From: Cesiribacter sp. SM1
GTDB lineage: Bacteria > Bacteroidota > Bacteroidia > Cytophagales > Cyclobacteriaceae
Reading direction: 5' to 3'
Length of the DNA stretch: 64,000 nt
Assembly: GCF_020178975.1 (NCBI RefSeq)
Contig: NZ_JAHXBU010000042.1
Span: forward strand, 124,001 to 188,000
Shown piece after piece: positions 54,130 through 63,168 of this stretch. The stretch's first letter is position 1; each line of letters opens with the position of its first letter. Under the pieces are notes generated by a model that was given only the letters and a program-made list of their open reading frames with translations, was not told where the DNA came from and searched no databases. The position numbers were made by a program, and so were the translations under genes.

Positions 54130-55719
54130 TTAAACAGGTACAGTTTCTCTTTCTCCATCACCAACTCCCGTACTAAAGCCAGGGTGGCCTTGCAGTTTGC
54201 GGCCTAATTCTTTCTCGCTTTCACGGGTTAGCTGCTGCACCCTGGCCGACAGCCGCAGGCGCTCTGAAAAGTTGTTATCAAAAGTGCCGTCGGGGTTAAA
54301 CCTTGCCTGCACCTTAAGCCATTCCGGGAACATTTGGTAGTGCTTTTCGATCAGGTCGGGACGCCCGTTTAAGCGGTTATTGATCTTGCCCCAGTGCGGC
54401 ACGCCCTCATGCCGGAGCATAATGTCCTGGTAAGTATCCAGGATCAGGTCTCCACCTATGGTTCCTACCAGAAAAGGAGTGTCTATATAGCAAACATTTC
54501 TGTTGTGGCAGGGCGACATATAGGCACTGGAGGCTCTAACAAATCTAAGCCCAAGCGGAGATGTCTGGTATAACTTGTTATTCCTGGCCAGGTACTGCGC
54601 CTTTTCCATTACCTCTTCCAGCGCCTCTATAAAGCTGTTGTCTGCCAGGTCAAAAGCAAACTCGCAGTCGTAGGCTCTTATTTTAATGTACTCCACCCCC
54701 TGGTAAAGCACCTTATAGCCAATATTTTCATAGCTTTTATCCTTAAGTGAGTGCAGGGAGCGCTCCAGGATCCAGGGCATAAGCTTAGGCAGGCGCCGTG
54801 CAGCAAAGGCGGTTAAACGGTACACGAAGGGCATATTGCCAAGGGTGCTGCTGGTAAGGTTGCGGGTTAGGTCGTTAAAGCTGCGGCGGGGGCGGCCCTT
54901 CAGCAACTGATGCCTTACCACCACACATGTGTGCTCACCATGCCTGTTTGGGTAAGGATTGAGCTGCACCATAATTCCCCTGTAGCGCTGCATACCTCCT
55001 CCGTCTTTTTCAAACAGGCTCCTGTCGGCCAGCATTGGTTTCAGATCCCGCCATAACATCAGCGACTTAGCTTCACGCAGGTAATAAAGCTCATCCAGCT
55101 CCAGTATAAAGGAATAGATAATTCCCATACAGCCCAGGCTCACCAGTACGCTGTTAAACACATGATCATCCTGCACCAGCTTTATGCCTTTCTCGGCATA
55201 GGTATGGGGGTTGGTAATTCCATCGGCGGGTTCAATCCGGTAAACATGCCCTCCGGCAGCTACCAGTACAACAGACCTTACCATAGCATGAAAAGCCGGC
55301 AAATCGATACCTGTGCCATGTGTTCCCGTAGAAATAGCCCCTGCCAGCGTCTGGTTATCGATCCCCCCCATGTTTACCACACAAAGGTTCTTTTTGCACA
55401 TTAGTTTGTTAAACTTCTCTATGGTAAGTCCTCCTTCCACATGCACCAGCTTGTGGTAGTGATCCTTTACCCGCAACAGATTTACATCCATATCCAGCAA
55501 CTTATCGAGATGTTTAAAACTTACTAGGTAGCCACTGCTCATGGCAACATCTGAAAATGAATGTCCGGAGCCCACAGCCCGCACCCGCACCCCTTCCAGT
55601 TCTGCTTCCCTTACGATCTGCTGCAGGTCGTAAATATCTTCCGGCTCAAAGTATTTGAAGGGCTGACACTGGTACCGGTTAATGGTGTTGCTCCAGGTTT
55701 TGCGGTGTTTAACTTTCAT
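54130..55719 (-). CDS. FAD-linked oxidase of the aldono-lactone oxidase type
   Basis: 529 residues from the ATG at 55719; the longer frame (to 55782) adds 21 hydrophobic residues and cannot be excluded as a signal anchor. The FAD-binding PP-loop is RAVGSGHSFSDVA, with H53 at the site of covalent flavin attachment in related enzymes, followed by VHVEGGLTIEKFNKL and the TLAGAISTGTHGTG segment. The C-terminal half fits the D-arabinono-/L-gulono-lactone oxidase domain. The substrate may be a sugar lactone or a polyol (alditol-oxidase-like). It is upstream of nothing in the same transcript. Confidence 0.87.
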   Translation of the reverse strand: MKVKHRKTWSNTINRYQCQPFKYFEPEDIYDLQQIVREAELEGVRVRAVGSGHSFSDVAMSSGYLVSFKHLDKLLDMDVNLLRVKDHYHKLVHVEGGLTIEKFNKLMCKKNLCVVNMGGIDNQTLAGAISTGTHGTGIDLPAFHAMVRSVVLVAAGGHVYRIEPADGITNPHTYAEKGIKLVQDDHVFNSVLVSLGCMGIIYSFILELDELYYLREAKSLMLWRDLKPMLADRSLFEKDGGGMQRYRGIMVQLNPYPNRHGEHTCVVVRHQLLKGRPRRSFNDLTRNLTSSTLGNMPFVYRLTAFAARRLPKLMPWILERSLHSLKDKSYENIGYKVLYQGVEYIKIRAYDCEFAFDLADNSFIEALEEVMEKAQYLARNNKLYQTSPLGLRFVRASSAYMSPCHNRNVCYIDTPFLVGTIGGDLILDTYQDIMLRHEGVPHWGKINNRLNGRPDLIEKHYQMFPEWLKVQARFNPDGTFDNNFSERLRLSARVQQLTRESEKELGRKLQGHPGFSTGVGDGERETVPV

Positions 55720-55851
55720 GATAACACAATAGGTAGTAAATAAGGGTAAATACCAGACCAGCAGGAGCCGGTCTAAAAACAAAAGGATATCCGCAGCCTT
55801 AAAACCCTGGCGGATCTTCGAGCAGCCTGTATGGCACAGTTACAGTGCAGC

Positions 55852-56706
55852 TTAGCTAATAAAAGCTCTGTTTACCCAGCCTTCTATGGTTGTCTGCACT
55901 TTGTACCAGCCCCCTTCCTCATCTACAATATGTACCTGCTGCCCGGCCTGCAGAGGATCTGCCACCAGAGGGAAATTTATCCCTGCGCCCCGCCTGATGT
56001 TAAGCTTGTCAATAGTTACAGTACCCTTGTGCGGAATCACTTTATTAAGCTCGGCATCTTTCCGGTTATGGGTAAGCAGGCGTTCCCTGAACATATCGAG
56101 CGGGAAAGCAGGCCCCGGATCTATTTTACGGCCAAAGGAAATTTCCTCATGCCCCAGGATCTTATTGATGGAATAAGCAGCAATGAGGGTTTCGCATACC
56201 TGCTGGCAAACCTCTATTTGCTTTTCTGTAAACACATGCCAGTAGCGTGGTCTGCTTTCATTTCTGTGAACCGCATGCAGTACTTCATCATCGGGGTACT
56301 TGCCGCCAAACCATGCCATATAGGTAGCATAACCAATCTTTTCCAGCGGCCCGGCATTATCCAGTTCAATGCCAATGGCATACTGATTCCATGTTTTTCT
56401 GCCGCCATAATTGCTCTCGCCGGCATGCCAGGTAATGATGTTAAAGGGTGCCAGCTGGTAAACTGTACCATCACGGCCAATGACAAGGTGAGCTGAAGCC
56501 TGAATATCGGGCCTTGCCAGGTACTCCGCCGCCGACTGTGCACTCCTGCCGGCGGTGTAGTGGATCACGATACTATCCGGAAAACCCTGTGCAAAGGGGA
56601 TATTATTTTTAACAGCCAGGTAGTCACGGAGTGGCTCGGGCTGCCCCTGTAAAAAATGACGCTGATCAACTGAAAAGTGCATAGGCCCTCTGGATGTGGT
56701 TAACAA
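55852..56706 (-). CDS. N-acetylmuramoyl-L-alanine amidase (AmpD-like) with SH3 domain
   Basis: 284 residues. The amidase_2 domain (about 40-205) has zinc ligands H49 (VIHYTAG), H186 and D196 (GHEEISFGRKIDPGPAF), and E114 in AIGIELDN as catalytic acid. A bacterial SH3 domain follows (about 225-284, LNIRRGAGINFPLV to GWVNRAF). It cleaves the amide bond between muramic acid and the peptide. No signal peptide is visible, which suggests cytosolic recycling, or export by another route. Confidence 0.92.
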   Translation of the reverse strand: MLTTSRGPMHFSVDQRHFLQGQPEPLRDYLAVKNNIPFAQGFPDSIVIHYTAGRSAQSAAEYLARPDIQASAHLVIGRDGTVYQLAPFNIITWHAGESNYGGRKTWNQYAIGIELDNAGPLEKIGYATYMAWFGGKYPDDEVLHAVHRNESRPRYWHVFTEKQIEVCQQVCETLIAAYSINKILGHEEISFGRKIDPGPAFPLDMFRERLLTHNRKDAELNKVIPHKGTVTIDKLNIRRGAGINFPLVADPLQAGQQVHIVDEEGGWYKVQTTIEGWVNRAFIS

Positions 56707-57324
56707 AAAACGCAGCTGATGTTCAGTACAGTTACTGTTTATCCGGAGGAGTGCAGGCAGAAAACTATCTTAACCCCTGATGAAGTATTTTGGCAGCAGA
56801 AGTAAGATACAAGCAATAATATTTTGAATTTAATTTATATAATTTTTCAGCATACTACAAAACAAATGACTGATATTCATGCATTTGACATAAAATATAT
56901 TTCCATATTCTTGATCTGTCTGCCATATACCAAACAAGCACTTAAGCCCCGATGGCATGAAAATAGTGTGCAGCTGCTCCTTCTAACCGTAAGGTATAAT
57001 GGAGCTCAAACACCCCTGAAGGCACAGCTAAAAGCCATTGACCCTGCAGCCCCGCAGGCAATTGATGCTCACCCGCGATAACACAATGCTCTGCGAGCTA
57101 TGCATGGGTACTAACATCAGGCAGGCGCTCTACGCCAGCATAAACACAGAGCAAACATACAAATACATCAGCATTGGCAGTGGCCGCTACAACACATGGG
57201 GTGTATGCTATCAGCGCCACGGAAAAAGCTTCTTTTGATCTCTACATACAAGCTGTACCAAACAAAAAAGCCAACAAATCTCACTGATCATCAGTTGTGT
57301 AGCTTTAACCATGCATTATAGCCC
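56707..57324. other. Non-coding region upstream of the fasciclin gene
   Basis: 618 bp. Short frames of 66-85 codons exist but lack signal, composition and start context, and I do not call them. The first 150 bases are AT-rich. Confidence 0.45.
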
Positions 57325-57903
57325 ATGAAAAAATCTTATTTTTTTAACACCGCTTTAGCAGTCACTATTTGCCTTGGCCTGGGTGCCTGCGGCTCCGAGA
57401 ACCGCACAGAGGCAGAAACAGAAACAACTAACACTGAGCAGGTGCAGATAGGTACAGAAGAGTTGGATAATGAAACACGAAGCCTTAGAGATGTGATTGT
57501 CAGCAGAGAAGAGCTATCTACCTTCGGTAGCCTTATTGAAAGTGCCGGCATGGTAGAGACAATTGACGGTGTAGGCCCTTTTACTGTTTTTGCTCCCTCC
57601 AATGATGCTTTCAATAACCTGCCCCAGGGAAGGCTTGCTGCACTTCAAAACATGGGCGACAGCCAGGAATTGAAAACAATAATCGGGCACCACATGATGA
57701 GCAGAAGGCTAACCCCGGATGAAGTTGAAGATGCCGGAACAGTAGATATGTTGGGTGGACCCAACCTGCACCTAAGAACTGAAAATGGCAACATTATGAT
57801 TGGTAATGCAAGAGTGGTAACGCAAAGCATACCAGCCAGAAATGGCGTAATCCATATCATAGACCAGGTGCTGATCCCTGAAAATGTTGACGTTCCGCAG
57901 TAA
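57325..57903 (+). CDS. Fasciclin-domain lipoprotein
   Basis: 192 residues. The lipoprotein signal ends at LGAC with lipidated C22, followed by a Glu/Thr-rich linker (about 24-50). The fasciclin (FAS1) domain (about 52-188) is typical: LIESAGMVETIDGVGPFTVF, APSNDAFNNLP, and the closing NGVIHIIDQVLIP. FAS1 domains mediate adhesion; in Bacteroidota they are common as small surface or periplasmic lipoproteins. It is monocistronic and has a strong terminator. Confidence 0.93.
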   Translation: MKKSYFFNTALAVTICLGLGACGSENRTEAETETTNTEQVQIGTEELDNETRSLRDVIVSREELSTFGSLIESAGMVETIDGVGPFTVFAPSNDAFNNLPQGRLAALQNMGDSQELKTIIGHHMMSRRLTPDEVEDAGTVDMLGGPNLHLRTENGNIMIGNARVVTQSIPARNGVIHIIDQVLIPENVDVPQ

Positions 57904-57971
57904 ACAATCTTCCTGATGTTGCTTTAGTTTTATACAAACAGTGTTAGTGTACTTTAACTATTAAATAACTG

Positions 57972-58000
57972 GCCCGCCCTCCCGGCGGGCTTTCTTTTTT
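57972..58000 (+). terminator. Terminator of the fasciclin gene
   Basis: The 7-bp stem GCCCGCC/GGCGGGC with loop CTCCC runs into TTTCTTTTTT. Confidence 0.92.
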
Positions 58001-58553
58001 CGCATCTCCTTCCCTGCTACCCCACAAAGAATCTTTACAGGTACAAAACAGGTCTGCCAATTAAAGAGCAAACTGGTCTCCAAAAAATGGCTCACCCGCA
58101 AAGAAAAAGCTTAACCCGCTGCGGTGTAATAAAAACAAAGCCTCCCGTTAAACTTCCGGAGGTAAAAGGCCTGTATTTGGAGTGTTAATTTGCGCCACAT
58201 TGTAGGGAATATTATACTATAAATATTATCCCCTCCTTTTCCGGAACCCATACTATAACCGCAATATGAGCAGATTAAAATAGTTTATGTTTTTTGTGAA
58301 AAAGTGGTAGATACACGCTTACAGAAGACTTAACTTGTAAACTGAAACTATTTTAAAGATAGCCCTTACGCTATGAGCTTTCATGTTTACTCCTTTTCCG
58401 GAAAATATTCAGCTGTTCCGGTTAATACATCGGATAGCATTTATTTATCTGCGTTCAATGAACAGGAGTTCAGCTTATGCCAGCCATCATCAGTAAGAAA
58501 AGCCATTAATTTAGTTGATATTCACAGTGGTAGATCTTTTTATCCGGGAAATC

Positions 58554-58565
58554 GCAAACGTTTGC
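58554..58565 (+). promoter_or_regulatory. LacI/PurR-type operator before xylB
   Basis: GCAAACGTTTGC is a perfect 12-bp palindrome with a central CG, the shape of LacI-family operators (PurR box ACGCAAACGTTTGCGT). It ends 14 bases before the xylB start codon, where a bound repressor would block transcription or initiation. No lacI-family gene lies in the window. Confidence 0.7.
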
Positions 58566-58579
58566 AATAATATACGCTC

Positions 58580-60058
58580 ATGCTCTTACTAGGAATAGAT
58601 TTAGGTACTTCTTCCATCAAAGTTTCGGTGGTAGACGAGCAGACCCAGAAAGCAGTGGTATCTGCCCAGTATCCCGACAAAGAATCAGACATTCTTTCAC
58701 CAAAGCCAGGCTGGGCAGAGCAATCGCCGGATATGTGGTGGCAGCATGTGCAGGAAGCTGTGCGTAAGGCACATGCCTCTGGTAAGTATAACCCCAAAGA
58801 CATTGGTGCCATTGGCATTGCTTACCAGATGCACGGCCTGGTGGTGGTTGATAAAGAACAGCAGGTACTGCGCAACTCAATTATCTGGTGCGACAGCCGC
58901 GCGGTAGAAATTGGCAATAAAGCCTTTAAATCTATTGGCGAAGACAAAAGCCTCTCCCACCTCCTGAACTCTCCCGGCAATTTTACTGCCTCGAAACTGG
59001 CATGGGTAAAGGAAAATGAGCCGGAGCTCTACAGCCGAATCGATAAAGTGATGCTCCCCGGCGATTTTGTGGCCATGAAGCTTACCGGGGAAGTTACCAC
59101 CAGCGTTTCCGCCCTATCCGAAGGGGTGTTCTGGGATTTCAGGAAAGATGCACTCTCTGAAGATGTACTGGGCTACTATGGATTCGATAAATCACTGATA
59201 CCCCAGGTGAGACCCGTATTTTCAGATCATGGCAGGCTGCAAAAATCAATCGCTGATCTGCTGGGGCTGAAAGAAGGAATACCTGTAACCTACAAATCCG
59301 GCGACCAGCCCAACAATGCACTCTCCCTGAATGTACTGAAGCCCGGAGAGGTAGCGGCCACTGCTGGTACCTCCGGCGTGATCTATGGCGTTAGCGATCA
59401 GCTTATTTATGATCCGCAGTCGCGTGTAAACACCTTTGCCCACGTGAACTATGCCGGTGAAGAAAAGCGGGTGGGCGTGCTGTTGTGCATCAACGGCACC
59501 GGTATTCTTAACCGCTGGGTTAAAAACCTCTTTGCCTCTGAAATAAGCTATGCAGAAATGAACCAGCAGGCCAGGCAGGTGAACATTGGCAGCGATGGCC
59601 TGCGCGTACTGCCTTTTGGCAACGGCGCAGAGCGCATGCTCAACAACAAAATTGTAGGCACACATTTCCACAACATCGACCTGAACCTGCATACCCAGCG
59701 CCATATGTTCCGGGGAGTACAGGAGGGCATTGCCTTTGCCTTCCGCTACGGGCTGGATATTATGCGCGAAAACGGCATGAACCCCACCCTTATCAGGGCA
59801 GGCAGGGCAAATCTTTTCTTAAGTGACCTCTTTCTGGAGGCATTTGTAAATGCTACCCATGTGCCGGTAGAGCTCTACATGAACGATGGCAGCGTTGGTG
59901 CTGCCCTGGGCGCTGGCATAGGCGTTAAAGCATTTTCTTCTGAACAGGAAGCCTTCAGCAACAGCAAACCCCTGCAGCTGGTGGAGCCTGATAACACAGA
60001 AGCCTACGAACCGGCCTACCAGGAATGGAAGGCCCTTTTACAGAAGCATCTTAGTTAA
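58580..60058 (+). CDS. xylB: Xylulokinase
   Basis: 492 residues of the FGGY carbohydrate kinase family. The ATP-binding phosphate-1 motif is GIDLGTSSIKVSVVDE, the substrate region has YQMHGLVVVD and IWCDSRAVE, and the second FGGY signature region occurs near IRAGRANLFLSD. It phosphorylates D-xylulose to xylulose-5-phosphate for the pentose phosphate pathway. It is the first gene of a three-gene operon, 39 bases before xylA, and sits right behind a LacI-like palindrome. Confidence 0.95.
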   Translation: MLLLGIDLGTSSIKVSVVDEQTQKAVVSAQYPDKESDILSPKPGWAEQSPDMWWQHVQEAVRKAHASGKYNPKDIGAIGIAYQMHGLVVVDKEQQVLRNSIIWCDSRAVEIGNKAFKSIGEDKSLSHLLNSPGNFTASKLAWVKENEPELYSRIDKVMLPGDFVAMKLTGEVTTSVSALSEGVFWDFRKDALSEDVLGYYGFDKSLIPQVRPVFSDHGRLQKSIADLLGLKEGIPVTYKSGDQPNNALSLNVLKPGEVAATAGTSGVIYGVSDQLIYDPQSRVNTFAHVNYAGEEKRVGVLLCINGTGILNRWVKNLFASEISYAEMNQQARQVNIGSDGLRVLPFGNGAERMLNNKIVGTHFHNIDLNLHTQRHMFRGVQEGIAFAFRYGLDIMRENGMNPTLIRAGRANLFLSDLFLEAFVNATHVPVELYMNDGSVGAALGAGIGVKAFSSEQEAFSNSKPLQLVEPDNTEAYEPAYQEWKALLQKHLS

Positions 60059-60097
60059 ACCAATTTCTAATACAACAACCTATACAATCTCAATTTT

Positions 60098-61429
60098 ATG
60101 GCAAAAGTAGTTTTAGGAGATAAAGAATACTTTAAAGGAGTAGGACAGATCCAATACGAAGGCCCGCAGTCAGACAACCCGCTTGCCTACCGCTGGTACG
60201 ACGAAAATAAAATGGTGGCAGGCAAAAGCATGAAAGACCACCTGCGCTTTGCAATTGCCTACTGGCATTCATTTGTTGGCGATGGCGGCGATCCCTTTGG
60301 TGCGCCAACGCACGTTCACCCCTGGAATGAGAAGAAAGATCCGATAGAGCGCGCCAAAGACAAAATGGATGCTGCTTTTGAATTCATCACCAAAATGAAC
60401 ATGCCCTACTACTGCTTCCACGATGTGGATGTGGTGGACTACGGCAACGACATTAAGGAGAATGACAGAAGGCTGCAAACCATGGTAGAGTATGCCAAAC
60501 AAAAGCAGGCCGAAAGCGGCGTAAAACTGCTGTGGGGTACTGCCAACCTGTTCTCGCACCCCCGCTACATGAACGGTGCTTCTACAAACCCTGACTTTCA
60601 TGTACTGGCACATGGTGCTGCACAGGTAAAAGCTGCCCTGGATGCTACCATTGCACTTGGTGGCGAGAACTATGTGTTCTGGGGAGGCCGCGAAGGCTAC
60701 ATGACCCTGCTGAACACAGACATGAAGCGTGAGCAGGAGCATTTTGCCCGTTTCCTGCATGCTGCAAAAGATTATGCGCGTAAGCAGGGCTTTAAAGGCA
60801 CTTTCTTTATTGAGCCTAAGCCAATGGAGCCAACCAAGCACCAGTACGATTACGATGCTGCAACTGTGGCTGGCTTCCTCCGTCAGTACGACCTGATGAA
60901 CGATTTCAAGCTGAACATAGAGGTTAACCATGCCACCCTTGCCGGCCACACCTTCCAGCACGAGCTGCAGGTAGCTGCCGATCATGGCTTACTTGGTTCT
61001 GTAGACGCCAACCGTGGTGATTACCAGAACGGCTGGGATACCGACCAGTTCCCCAACGACATTTATGAATTAACAGAAGCCATGCTGGTGATGCTTGAGG
61101 CCGGTGGCCTGCAGGGCGGCGGTATTAACTTCGATGCCAAGATCAGAAGAAACTCTACCGATCCGAAAGACCTCTTCTACGCCCACGTAGGTGGTGCCGA
61201 TATCTTTGCTAGGGCGCTGCTGACTGCCGATGCCATCCTGCAGAAGTCGGAATACAAGAAGATCCGCAAGGAGCGCTATGCTTCTTTCGACAGCGGCAAA
61301 GGCAAAGCTTTTGAAGAAGGTAAGCTTTCGCTGGAAGACCTGCGTGCTTATGCCATTGAAAATGGTGAGCCTGCAACCATCAGCGGCCGCCAGGAATACC
61401 TGGAGAACCTGATCAACCGCTACATATAG
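60098..61429 (+). CDS. xylA: Xylose isomerase (group II)
   Basis: 443 residues, the usual length of group II enzymes. The catalytic pair H108 and D111 lies in CFHDVD. Metal ligands appear in FIEPKP, NIEVNHA and the HTFQHE segment, and WGGREGY and GSVDANRGD are conserved landmarks. It converts D-xylose to D-xylulose, the substrate of the preceding kinase gene. The sugar porter gene follows after 34 bases. Confidence 0.97.
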   Translation: MAKVVLGDKEYFKGVGQIQYEGPQSDNPLAYRWYDENKMVAGKSMKDHLRFAIAYWHSFVGDGGDPFGAPTHVHPWNEKKDPIERAKDKMDAAFEFITKMNMPYYCFHDVDVVDYGNDIKENDRRLQTMVEYAKQKQAESGVKLLWGTANLFSHPRYMNGASTNPDFHVLAHGAAQVKAALDATIALGGENYVFWGGREGYMTLLNTDMKREQEHFARFLHAAKDYARKQGFKGTFFIEPKPMEPTKHQYDYDAATVAGFLRQYDLMNDFKLNIEVNHATLAGHTFQHELQVAADHGLLGSVDANRGDYQNGWDTDQFPNDIYELTEAMLVMLEAGGLQGGGINFDAKIRRNSTDPKDLFYAHVGGADIFARALLTADAILQKSEYKKIRKERYASFDSGKGKAFEEGKLSLEDLRAYAIENGEPATISGRQEYLENLINRYI

Positions 61430-61463
61430 CTGCTTAAGATTTCCAACTCTTATAAATGTAACA

Positions 61464-62921
61464 ATGACAAAAAATCAACAAGGAAGCGGGGGCTATAATC
61501 TTGCCTATATCGCTGGCATCACCCTGATTGCCACCCTGGGAGGTTTACTCTTCGGGTACGATACGGCGGTTATTTCCGGTGCAGAGCGATCTGTACAAAT
61601 CTATCTGATAGAGGGCCTCGGGCTCAGTACATGGGTGCATGGCGTAACCATTTCCAGCGCCCTGATTGGCTGTATTATTGGCGGTGTACTCTCCGGCGTT
61701 CTGGCATCGGGCATAGGCCGTAAAAACTCCCTGATCCTTGCTGCTTTTCTGTTCTTTGTTTCTGCTTTAGGGTCGGGCTTTCCGGAGTTTTTGTTCTTCG
61801 AAAGGGGCAACCCTAGCATGGGGCTGCTGTATATGTTCAACTTTTACCGCATTATTGGTGGTATTGGTGTAGGCCTGGCCTCAGCGGTTGTTCCTGTTTA
61901 CATTGGTGAGCTGGCTCCGGCCAACATACGTGGCAGACTGGTTTCTTTGAACCAGTTTGCCATTATATTCGGTATGCTGGTGGTGTATTTCGTTAACTGG
62001 GGTATTGCCAGCGGCAAACCCGTTGAGTGGATCAATGAAACCGGCTGGAGATGGATGTTCCTGTCTGAAGCCATTCCTGCCGGACTCTTTGGTGTACTCC
62101 TCTTCTTTGTTCCTGAAACACCGCGTTACCTCACGCTCATCAACAAAGATGTGGAAGCGCTCAACGTACTTACTAAAATTAACGGCCCCGATCGTGCCAG
62201 ATCCATTCTGTCTGAAATTAAAAGCACTCTGGATCAGCACTCTGCCAGGCTATTTTCTTATGGTAAAGTGGTGGTGACCATTGGTATTCTGCTTTCAGTA
62301 TTCCAGCAGTTTGTAGGAATCAACGTGGCCCTTTACTACGCCCCCCGGATTTTTGAAAGCATGGGTGCCGGAAAAGATGCCTCCATGCTACAAACTGTAG
62401 TAATGGGCGTGGTTAACGTAATTTTCACGGTGGTGGCTATTATGACGGTTGATAAATGGGGTAGAAAACCGCTGCTGATGGTAGGTTCTGTGGGGATGGC
62501 TGTTGGTATGTTTGCCCTTTCGGCCATTTCCTATATGGGAATCATTGGTATCAGCACCCTGGTGTTTATCATCGTTTACACCGCTTCTTTCATGATGTCG
62601 TGGGGGCCTATTTGCTGGGTATTGATTTCGGAAATCTTCCCCAACAAGATCAGAGGCAAGGCAGTAGCCGTGGCAGTGGCAGCTCAATGGGCTGCTAACT
62701 ATTTCATCTCCTCTACCTCACTGGTTATGATGGAATACAGCACGGCCTTTACCTATGGGTTCTATGGCACCATGAGTGTGCTGTCCCTGCTTTTTGTATG
62801 GAGAATGGTACCAGAAACCAAAGGCAAAACGCTGGAAGAACTGGAGCAATTCTGGAGAAGCAAATCAGACCAAACAACCCTTAATGCGAATACAGGTCCA
62901 AAGGTAAGGGTGAAAGCATAA
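61464..62921 (+). CDS. Sugar porter family MFS transporter (XylE-like)
   Basis: 485 residues with 12 predicted membrane helices. Sugar porter signatures are present: GGLLFGYDTAVISGAE in helix 1, GRKNS after helix 2, RIIGGIGVGLASAVVPVYIGE, PETPRYL in the middle and PETKGKTLEELE at the end. As the third gene of the xylose operon it most likely imports D-xylose by proton symport, like XylE. Confidence 0.94.
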   Translation: MTKNQQGSGGYNLAYIAGITLIATLGGLLFGYDTAVISGAERSVQIYLIEGLGLSTWVHGVTISSALIGCIIGGVLSGVLASGIGRKNSLILAAFLFFVSALGSGFPEFLFFERGNPSMGLLYMFNFYRIIGGIGVGLASAVVPVYIGELAPANIRGRLVSLNQFAIIFGMLVVYFVNWGIASGKPVEWINETGWRWMFLSEAIPAGLFGVLLFFVPETPRYLTLINKDVEALNVLTKINGPDRARSILSEIKSTLDQHSARLFSYGKVVVTIGILLSVFQQFVGINVALYYAPRIFESMGAGKDASMLQTVVMGVVNVIFTVVAIMTVDKWGRKPLLMVGSVGMAVGMFALSAISYMGIIGISTLVFIIVYTASFMMSWGPICWVLISEIFPNKIRGKAVAVAVAAQWAANYFISSTSLVMMEYSTAFTYGFYGTMSVLSLLFVWRMVPETKGKTLEELEQFWRSKSDQTTLNANTGPKVRVKA

Positions 62922-62990
62922 ACTTTTCAGCGCAGCGCCAAGCCGTGCTGATATGCATAAATATTTTTTGATGATTGATGATTGGTTAAA

Positions 62991-63021
62991 AACCCCGGGC
63001 CTTATGGTCCCGGGGTTTTTC
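62991..63021 (+). terminator. Terminator of the xylose operon
   Basis: The 9-bp stem AACCCCGGG/CCCGGGGTT with a nine-base loop is followed by TTTTCCTTTT. Confidence 0.92.
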
Positions 63022-63035
63022 CTTTTGCAGGTTTA

Positions 63036-63055
63036 CCCCGGACTCCAGTCCGGGG
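63036..63055. repeat. REP-like palindrome
   Basis: CCCCGGACT and AGTCCGGGG flank a two-base centre. No T-run follows and the operon terminator already lies just upstream, so this is more likely a dispersed palindromic repeat. Confidence 0.6.
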
Positions 63056-63119
63056 CTAAGTAAATGAACTGCCTCATTTCTGCCTGTAGAGAGTGAAGCT
63101 ATAAATAAGATCAATTAGT

Positions 63120-63137
63120 CCAGGGTTTTAACCCTGG
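63120..63137. repeat. Second palindrome, CCAGGGTT/AACCCTGG
   Basis: A perfect 18-base palindrome 64 bases after the first one. The pair may be the two ends of one small palindromic element. Confidence 0.55.
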
Positions 63138-63168
63138 GTATGCTGCATGCCGCCTTTATTTTAAATGT

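Larger units (their letters stand above)
57904..58579. other. Leader region of the xylose operon
   Basis: 676 bp. It holds the fasciclin terminator, a weak CCTCC/GGAGG hairpin at 58141-58162, AT-rich sequence from about 58200, and the operator-like palindrome just before xylB. A 65-codon frame at 58373-58570 runs into the palindrome and has no family character. Confidence 0.5.

Noticed and set aside
53939-54133. 64-codon plus-strand frame
   Set aside because: AT-rich sequence, no ribosome site or family character, overlaps the 3' end of the lactone-oxidase gene.
56824-57238. Two overlapping short plus-strand frames (85 and 66 codons)
   Set aside because: No coherent composition or motif; they overlap each other in different frames.
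58373-58570. 65-codon frame before xylB
   Set aside because: Runs into the LacI-like palindrome and shows no known family; a leader peptide cannot be fully excluded.
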